Source of the DNA: Rhizobium sp. Q54
Lineage (GTDB): Bacteria; Pseudomonadota; Alphaproteobacteria; Rickettsiales; UBA1997
Direction of reading: 5' to 3'
DNA length: 12,357 bases
NCBI GenBank assembly: GCA_945865745.1
Contig: CAMBFP010000022.1
Span: 1 to 12,357 of the forward strand
A program made the position numbers and the translations under genes. The stretch's first letter is position 1, and the number at the start of each line of letters is the position of its first letter. This document shows, in pieces, positions 7,947-12,357 of this stretch. The notes beneath the pieces are model-generated. The model was given only the letters and a program-made list of their open reading frames with translations, was not told the DNA's origin and did not search any database.

Positions 7947-8619
7947 GATTGAAAGAAACTTAATGTTGCTGAATGAAAAAATTAAATTGGCCTGCAAAAC
8001 CTACAGCCGAGACAGATCGCAAGTCAATTTAATTACTGTCTCAAAAAATTTTGACGCGGAAAAAATTCAGCAAGCAATAGATTCTGGCTGCAGAGTTTTT
8101 GGCGAAAATTACTTAAAAGAAGCTGAAGAGAAGTGGCCAGAAATTCAGAAGAAATTTCCTGAGATTAGACTCCATTTAATTGGTCATTTACAAAGTAACA
8201 AAGCTGCACAAGCCGTTGCGCTGTTTGACTTTATTCAAACTCTCGATAGCAAAAAACTTGCTGAGGTTTTGAAAAAAGAAATCACTAAACAGCAAAAAAA
8301 TCCGGAGATCTTTATTCAAGTAAATATTGGCGAAGAATCACAAAAGCACGGGATCGCGCCTCACGAAATCAACGATTTTGTTAAATTTTCTCGCGACGAA
8401 TTGGGGTTAAATGTCACGGGCTTGATGTGTATTCCACCCACTGAAGAGTTAGCCTCACCCTACTTTGCCTTACTAGCAAAATTCGCCAAAGAAAATAATT
8501 TAAAAAACCTTTCGATGGGTATGAGCGCCGATTTTGAAGAAGCGATTGCGATCGGCGCAACTCACATCCGTCTAGGTACAGCAATTTTCGGATCTAGACT
8601 TTTACCGGACCAAAAATAG
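7945..8619 (+). CDS. yggS: YggS/PROSC-family PLP homeostasis protein
   Basis: Fold-type III alanine-racemase-like PLP-binding protein with no known catalytic reaction. The family buffers pyridoxal 5'-phosphate and its loss disturbs vitamin B6 and amino-acid pools. The 224 residues are typical. The PLP lysine is Lys34 in LITVSKNF. Other family motifs are RVFGENYLKEA at 50-60, HLIGHLQSNK at 77-86, TGLMCIPP in the middle of the C-terminal half, and SMGMSADFEEAI from 190 followed by IRLGTAIFG, which binds the phosphate. The start aligns with other YggS proteins (an ERNL stretch then a helix). There is no clear Shine-Dalgarno sequence, and the ATG overlaps the start codon of the divergent ThiE-like gene. 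It lies 37 bases before the next gene on the same strand. Confidence 0.94.
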   Translation: MIERNLMLLNEKIKLACKTYSRDRSQVNLITVSKNFDAEKIQQAIDSGCRVFGENYLKEAEEKWPEIQKKFPEIRLHLIGHLQSNKAAQAVALFDFIQTLDSKKLAEVLKKEITKQQKNPEIFIQVNIGEESQKHGIAPHEINDFVKFSRDELGLNVTGLMCIPPTEELASPYFALLAKFAKENNLKNLSMGMSADFEEAIAIGATHIRLGTAIFGSRLLPDQK

Positions 8620-8656
8620 CTTTCGACTCTTCTTACCAAAAATCTCAAGAAAGACA

Positions 8657-8965
8657 ATGGCAACACTCAATCAAGAGCAACTCTACAACGAAATCATTGA
8701 GTATTACGCCTACGCCGATCACTTAATCAGGGCGGCGGAATGCAGTTCTCACAAATTATCCGAACAGCAATTTGAGATTGTTGAAGAAATTACCAAGCGT
8801 CTTGAAGACTATGCTGACAAGCTCGCCACTACTTACATCGAATTCGTAAAGCGCGGCCACTCTGAAGAATCTACGGAAATCATTAGATCAACTTTAAATG
8901 ATGTTTCTGCCACAATCGAGCAATGTCGTAATAAAATTTTGATGCTTGTTCAGAGCTCTCAATAG
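8657..8965 (+). CDS. Small helical protein of unknown function
   Basis: I do not recognise this 102-residue protein. It is acidic, predicted almost entirely helical, and has no signal peptide or membrane segment, so it is likely cytoplasmic. It has two cysteines (residues 29 and 91) and regular hydrophobic spacing, suggesting a helical bundle or coiled coil. A purine-rich AAGAAAGA at 8647-8654 sits just before the ATG. Its TAG stop at 8963-8965 directly abuts the ATG of the polyprenyl synthase gene, which argues that it is translated. In many bacteria the small gene before a prenyl synthase is xseB (exonuclease VII small subunit), but this one is longer than usual for XseB and lacks its usual N-terminal pattern, so I do not assign that name. 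Confidence 0.75.
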   Translation: MATLNQEQLYNEIIEYYAYADHLIRAAECSSHKLSEQQFEIVEEITKRLEDYADKLATTYIEFVKRGHSEESTEIIRSTLNDVSATIEQCRNKILMLVQSSQ

Positions 8966-9949
8966 ATGAAAAATTTCCAAGAAATAATCGATGCATTGGA
9001 AGCGGATTTAAAAATAATCGACGCAACAATTTTAGAATTTGCGCAAGGCAAATCACCTTTAATTCAAGAAATTTCGGAGCACTTAATTTCCTCTGGCGGA
9101 AAACGCGTAAGACCAATTCTTCTAATTCTCTCTGCACGAATTTGTGGAAACAAAAATGGTCATGATTTAGCGGCCGCGGTCGAATTAATTCACTCAGCAA
9201 CCTTACTGCATGACGATGTTGTTGATGTAAGCGAGATAAGGCGAGGCAAGAAAACTGCCAATGCGCTTTGGGACAATAAAGTTAGCATTCTCGTTGGCGA
9301 TTATCTTTTCTCGATCGCCTTTCAATTAATGGTGCGTGGCAAAAATTTACGCGTGCTTGATTTACTCGCAAAAGCCTCTTCGGTAATGGCGGATGGCGAA
9401 GTGATGCAGCTACAAAATTCTAATGATGTTGCGCTGTCGCAGGAAAAATATTTTGAGATTATTTTTGGTAAAACTGCAGTACTTTTTTCTGCGGCTTGCG
9501 AGTCTGGTGCGCTGATTAATGAAAGGCCTGAGCTAGAAATAGAGATGCTTCGCGACTTTGGAAAAAATCTCGGAATTATTTTTCAAATCATTGATGATCT
9601 GCTCGATTATTCTTCGCAAAAAGAAGTTCTTGGCAAAGAAATTGGTGGAGATTTTTTTGCAGGAAAAGTGACTTTGCCAATAATTTTACTTTATGCCAAA
9701 GCTGATGAAACAGAAAAGAAATTAATAGCCGAACTCTTCGCTAAAAACTTCTCTAGCGGTGAAAAAAATCAAAATGACTTCACGCTAATTTTAACTTTGC
9801 TTAAAAAATATGATGGGCTTGGAATGGCTAAAGATATGGCTTTGTTACATCATAAACTAGCTGTAGAAAACTTAAAAACTTTTCCTGACTCTCCATCAAA
9901 ACAAGGGCTGTTAACTGTTCTTGATCATTCCCTTTCGCGTATTTCTTAG
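8966..9949 (+). CDS. ispB: Long-chain polyprenyl diphosphate synthase (octaprenyl/decaprenyl type)
   Basis: trans-Prenyl transferase that extends FPP or GPP with isopentenyl diphosphate to the long side chain of ubiquinone. The protein has 327 residues, normal for IspB/DdsA. GGKRVRP at 44-50 binds the IPP diphosphate. The first Asp-rich motif is DDVVD at 83-87 and the second is DDLLD at 210-214. GKT occurs at 168-170 and AGKVTLP at 232-238. The residue five before the first Asp motif is Ala78, small, as in long-chain rather than FPP synthases, so a C40-C50 product is more likely; exact length cannot be read from sequence. It starts with the ATG directly after the TAG of the 102-residue gene and ends with a TAG that directly abuts the GTG of the IalB-like gene, indicating coupled translation in one operon. 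Confidence 0.92.
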   Translation: MKNFQEIIDALEADLKIIDATILEFAQGKSPLIQEISEHLISSGGKRVRPILLILSARICGNKNGHDLAAAVELIHSATLLHDDVVDVSEIRRGKKTANALWDNKVSILVGDYLFSIAFQLMVRGKNLRVLDLLAKASSVMADGEVMQLQNSNDVALSQEKYFEIIFGKTAVLFSAACESGALINERPELEIEMLRDFGKNLGIIFQIIDDLLDYSSQKEVLGKEIGGDFFAGKVTLPIILLYAKADETEKKLIAELFAKNFSSGEKNQNDFTLILTLLKKYDGLGMAKDMALLHHKLAVENLKTFPDSPSKQGLLTVLDHSLSRIS

Positions 9950-10444
9950 GTGATAAAATATCTCTACATTCTCACATTATTATTTTTCTGCAGCGCAGCT
10001 TCAGCACAAATAATCGACAGCTCTTTTTATGACTTTACTGTTTACGAAATTCAAGAAAGCGAATTAGATTACAAAACTTGCTACATTGTCGTACATCCCG
10101 TCACATCTGATACGGATCATAATTCACGCCAAAAACCTTATTTAATGATTTCGCGCTTTCAAAAAGATCGTAGCGAGGAAGTGAGTGTTTTTGGTGGCTT
10201 CGAATACAAGCTCGGCAGCAAAATTTTTGTCTTAGTCGACAACAAACAATTCAAGCTCAAAAGCAAAGATGATATGGCTTGGAATGAATCAAAATACAGC
10301 GACGTCAACATGATTGAAGCAATGTTAAATGGCGTGGCAGTTAAAGTAAGAAGCGATTCGGCGATTGGCACTTACGCTGTGGATGAATATTCGCTGAAGG
10401 GAATTACGCGGGCTTATGCCAGAATGCGGGAAATTTGTAAGTAA
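9950..10444 (+). CDS. Secreted IalB-family protein
   Basis: Predicted periplasmic protein of 164 residues with a Sec signal peptide: a Lys near the N terminus, a hydrophobic core at about 4-14 and an AxA cleavage site after SAASA, leaving about 145 mature residues. The mature part follows the invasion-associated locus B (IalB) pattern: an FxxFTVYE start where many members have FxxW, KTCYIVVHP at about 42-50, a FGG-FEYKLGSKIFVLVDNKQFKL strand pair, DMAW, then a helix and TYAVDEYSLKGI ending in REICK. Cys44 and Cys163 could form a disulfide. IalB was named in Bartonella, but homologues are widespread in alphaproteobacteria, so virulence should not be inferred. The start is GTG, directly after the ispB stop with no Shine-Dalgarno sequence; it is the only start giving a good signal peptide. 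Function is unknown. Confidence 0.8.
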   Translation: MIKYLYILTLLFFCSAASAQIIDSSFYDFTVYEIQESELDYKTCYIVVHPVTSDTDHNSRQKPYLMISRFQKDRSEEVSVFGGFEYKLGSKIFVLVDNKQFKLKSKDDMAWNESKYSDVNMIEAMLNGVAVKVRSDSAIGTYAVDEYSLKGITRAYARMREICK

Positions 10445-10521
10445 TTTAGTGAGCGTTGCAAAAACTCGTCGATAAATGCAATGCCCATGCCCAAGAAGGG
10501 ATAATAAGACCAGTAGATACG

Positions 10522-10538
10522 GCGCGTTATACTCGCGC
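10522..10538. terminator. Possible shared hairpin between convergent ialB-like gene and folC
   Basis: GCGCG at 10522-10526 and CGCGC at 10534-10538 form a 5-bp all-GC stem with a 7-base loop. It lies 3 bases past the folC stop codon in a 97-base spacer between convergent genes. A bidirectional terminator would fit that position. There is no T-tract on either strand, so this is weak evidence. Confidence 0.25.
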
Positions 10539-10541
10539 ATC

Positions 10542-11744
10542 TTATGATCCAGATGACCTAACGATAAATTTCTCAAGAAACTTTCCCGCAAAATAAAGAG
10601 AGCCGCAGATTAGTATTAATGCAGGTTCGTCATATTTTATTTTTTTGAAGGCATCAGAAAAACTTTCCGCAGTTTGTGATTTTATTCCGATTTTTTTCGC
10701 AACTTCATCAATTTCTGAAGCCTTACGCGACTTAGGCTCATCAGGAATTGTTAGGGCGATTAGTTCATCAGTTGCCCCAGAAATTTTCTGTAAAAAACCT
10801 TCGCAATCTTTGTCTTTAAGCATCGAAAAAATTATGAAGATTTTTTTATTTTTTTGCGTCTTAAGAAAATCTACCACCGTCTCTGCGCCTTGCAGATTAT
10901 GACTTCCATCGAGGTATAGTTCAAAATTATTTGGCAAATCAGGTAGGTAAATTTTTTGCAGACGCGCCGGCCAAAATGCTTTTTTTAATCCATTTTTTAT
11001 TTGTTCTTCGCTTACTAAAAATTTCTTCTGAGCTTTTATCGCGGCAACTGCGAGTGCAGCATTTTCTTGTTGGTGACTTCCAGCCATTCTCAAATCATAA
11101 ACGGACTCTGTAATTCGAAGTGGCGTCAAACCACCCAATACCCTCCAAACTTCCTCGCTTTGTTTACCGATTACTACCGGACAATTTTTCTTAACGATTC
11201 CAGCTTTTTCGATGGCAATTTTTTCCAAACTATTTCCAAGAAATTCTTCGTGATCAAAAGAGATCGGGGTGATCACTGAACACAAAACTTCAGGTAAAAC
11301 ATTTGTCGCATCAAGCCTGCCACCCATTCCAGTTTCAAGTAAAAGGACATCGGCTTTAACTCGGCTAAAAGCAAGAAAGGCAGCTACTGTTGTTCCTTCA
11401 AAAAAAGTTACCGGAATTGCCGGATCTTTCTCTGCTGCCTCTTGGCATTCGCGTAAAATTTCATTTAAAAATTCATCAGAAATATCTGAGCCAGCCAAAT
11501 TTATTCTTTCATTAAACTCGACTAGATGCGGCGAAATGTAGGAATGAACTCGTAAATCCGCTTCAACAAAAATAGCTCGCAAAAAAGCCAATGTTGAACC
11601 CTTGCCATTTGTGCCAGCAATGTGAATTGTGGGCGGTAATTTTAGATGAGGATTGTCTAGTCTCGCTAACAATTCGTAAACTCGTGAAAGTCCAAACTTA
11701 ATATCACGGTAGCCCTGGGGGCTTGGCCAAAAAGGTAATTTCAT
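10542..11744 (-). CDS. folC: Folylpolyglutamate / dihydrofolate synthase
   Basis: Mur-ligase-family enzyme adding glutamate to dihydropteroate and/or tetrahydrofolate in the cytoplasm. Whether it is mono- or bifunctional cannot be told here. The protein has 400 residues, slightly short for FolC (about 420-440). The P-loop GTNGKGST is at 44-51, SPHLVEFNERI at 71-81, ETGMGGRLDATN at 137-148, SFDHEEFLG at 162-170 and EKAGI at 179-183. GSHQQENA begins at 222, WPARLQ at 258-263, LDGSHN at 279-284 and CGSLYFAG at 380-387. The N terminus (a short leader, then LSRVYELLARL and LPPTIHIAGTNGKGS) looks like alphaproteobacterial FolC. The last 13 or so residues after GSLYFAG are family-variable. No Shine-Dalgarno sequence is visible upstream of the ATG, which is 3 bases from the start codon of the divergent glycosyltransferase. 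Confidence 0.95.
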   Translation of the reverse strand: MKLPFWPSPQGYRDIKFGLSRVYELLARLDNPHLKLPPTIHIAGTNGKGSTLAFLRAIFVEADLRVHSYISPHLVEFNERINLAGSDISDEFLNEILRECQEAAEKDPAIPVTFFEGTTVAAFLAFSRVKADVLLLETGMGGRLDATNVLPEVLCSVITPISFDHEEFLGNSLEKIAIEKAGIVKKNCPVVIGKQSEEVWRVLGGLTPLRITESVYDLRMAGSHQQENAALAVAAIKAQKKFLVSEEQIKNGLKKAFWPARLQKIYLPDLPNNFELYLDGSHNLQGAETVVDFLKTQKNKKIFIIFSMLKDKDCEGFLQKISGATDELIALTIPDEPKSRKASEIDEVAKKIGIKSQTAESFSDAFKKIKYDEPALILICGSLYFAGKFLEKFIVRSSGS

Positions 11745-11747
11745 TTT

Positions 11748-12357
11748 ATGAAGAATATTTCAGTGAAGAATCTCGCCTATCTTATTGGCGCAGTCTTTTT
11801 TCTCAAGTTGGTCACGATCTTCATTCAACCACTTCATCATCCATCCGAAGCGCGTTACGCTTCAATTGCCATGCGTATGGCTTTGACTGAAAATTATTTG
11901 ATGCCGTTTTTTGATCCGATCACTCCTTTTTTCGGCAAACCTCCCCTCTCTTTTTGGGCGAGTGCAATTTCTTTAAAGATTTTTGGCGTCAATGAATTCG
12001 CGGGTCGCCTGCCTCATTATTTAGCTCTGCTGTTAACTTGTTTCATTCTTTATCGCGCGATTAGAAAAGATTTTGATGAGCAAACGGCCATTATTTCTGC
12101 CGCAGTTTTATCCTCATCTTTTTTGTTCTACGCTCTGCACAGCGTTATGACTGAGGCATTTTTACTGCTTAGCATGACAATGATTACGACTTCCTTTTTA
12201 CCAACAATACGTGGTGAGCGGAAAGCTGGTTTTATTTTTTTTCTTGGTTGCGTGATAGCGATGCTAACGAAGGGCCCAGTTGGAATCCTGATGCCCTGCT
12301 TGGCTATTCCTGTTTATCTAACAATAACTCATGAATGGAAAAAGTTTTTTAAAAATT
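11748..12357 (+). CDS. ArnT/PMT-like membrane glycosyltransferase (GT39/GT83 type), 3' truncated by window
   Basis: First 203 codons of a polytopic inner-membrane glycosyltransferase of the PMT/ArnT superfamily. These transfer sugars from polyprenyl-phosphate donors to lipid A, proteins or other acceptors on the periplasmic side. Membrane segment 1 is at about residues 9-27, followed by the first periplasmic loop with PSEARYASIAMRM (32-44, the acidic/Arg signature equivalent to DExRYA) and GKPPLSFW at 63-70. Further hydrophobic segments lie at about 88-102, 112-130, 135-150 and 160-190. MTEAFL at 134-139 and TKGPVG at 174-179 are also family motifs. The frame is open to the last base of the window, so the C-terminal part lies beyond it. 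A possible AAGG Shine-Dalgarno lies about 12 bases before the ATG, inside folC. Given the polyprenyl synthase nearby, polyprenyl-phosphate chemistry is likely, but acceptor and donor sugar are unknown. Confidence 0.85.
   Translation, partial: MKNISVKNLAYLIGAVFFLKLVTIFIQPLHHPSEARYASIAMRMALTENYLMPFFDPITPFFGKPPLSFWASAISLKIFGVNEFAGRLPHYLALLLTCFILYRAIRKDFDEQTAIISAAVLSSSFLFYALHSVMTEAFLLLSMTMITTSFLPTIRGERKAGFIFFLGCVIAMLTKGPVGILMPCLAIPVYLTITHEWKKFFKN

Noticed and set aside
7947..7997. TTG start giving a 17-residue longer ThiE-like protein
   Set aside because: TTG is a rare start, the extension lies entirely within yggS, and the family's TDR motif already sits correctly after the ATG at 7946.
9950..10444. 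Reading the IalB-like gene as a virulence or invasion factor
   Set aside because: The family is widespread in non-pathogenic alphaproteobacteria, and the context is a housekeeping operon.
10325..10591. 88-codon minus-strand frame spanning the ialB/folC junction
   Set aside because: It overlaps the ends of two well-supported genes antisense or out of frame and has no recognisable domain. It looks like a shadow extended through the spacer.
1..12357. CRISPR arrays, insertion sequences, prophage or toxin-antitoxin modules
   Set aside because: No spaced direct repeats, transposase motifs, phage structural proteins or paired small toxin/antitoxin genes were seen. Coding is dense with ordinary families.

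Overview
The window is a compact, AT-rich stretch of bacterial chromosome. It has eleven confident or probable protein genes plus one unidentified small gene, very short spacers and many start/stop contacts. I see no tRNA or rRNA gene, insertion sequence, CRISPR array or phage gene. The most informative lineage markers are an IalB-family secreted protein, an alphaproteobacterial-style FolC and a YhdP/AsmA-like envelope protein. Together with the low GC they suggest an AT-rich alphaproteobacterium with a streamlined genome. The exact order cannot be fixed from this sequence.

Layout. (1) 1-1830 (+): NodU/CmcH-type carbamoyltransferase. (2) 1831-1965: spacer holding a compact set of inverted repeats. 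(3) 1966-5500 (+): a large YhdP/AsmA-like membrane-anchored protein, followed 10 bases later by dethiobiotin synthase (bioD). (4) 5529-7946 (-): a three-gene overlapping operon, transcribed ThiE/TenI-like protein, then bifunctional mannose-1-phosphate guanylyltransferase/mannose-6-phosphate isomerase (manC), then HPPK (folK). It converges on bioD. (5) 7945-10444 (+): YggS/PROSC PLP-binding protein, an unidentified 102-residue helical protein, a long-chain polyprenyl diphosphate synthase (ispB type) and a secreted IalB-family protein. The last three are joined with zero-base junctions. (6) 10542-11744 (-): folC, convergent with the preceding operon. (7) 11748-12357 (+): the first 203 codons of an ArnT/PMT-like membrane glycosyltransferase, cut by the window end.

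How the genes fit together. Two themes recur. One is cofactor metabolism: biotin (bioD), folate (folK, folC), thiamin-type (ThiE/TenI-like) and PLP homeostasis (YggS). The other is the envelope and surface glycans: GDP-mannose supply (manC), sugar carbamoylation (NodU-like), lipid-linked sugar transfer (the PMT-like protein), polyprenyl chains (ispB), envelope lipid or outer-membrane homeostasis (YhdP-like) and a periplasmic IalB-like protein. Most are housekeeping families. I did not find a convincing new multi-gene system. The features most worth a second look are the divergent start codons that share a CATG, the structured 1856-1941 spacer, the ThiE-like protein lacking some canonical residues, the unidentified 102-residue protein locked into the ispB operon, and the odd 97-base spacer at 10445-10541.
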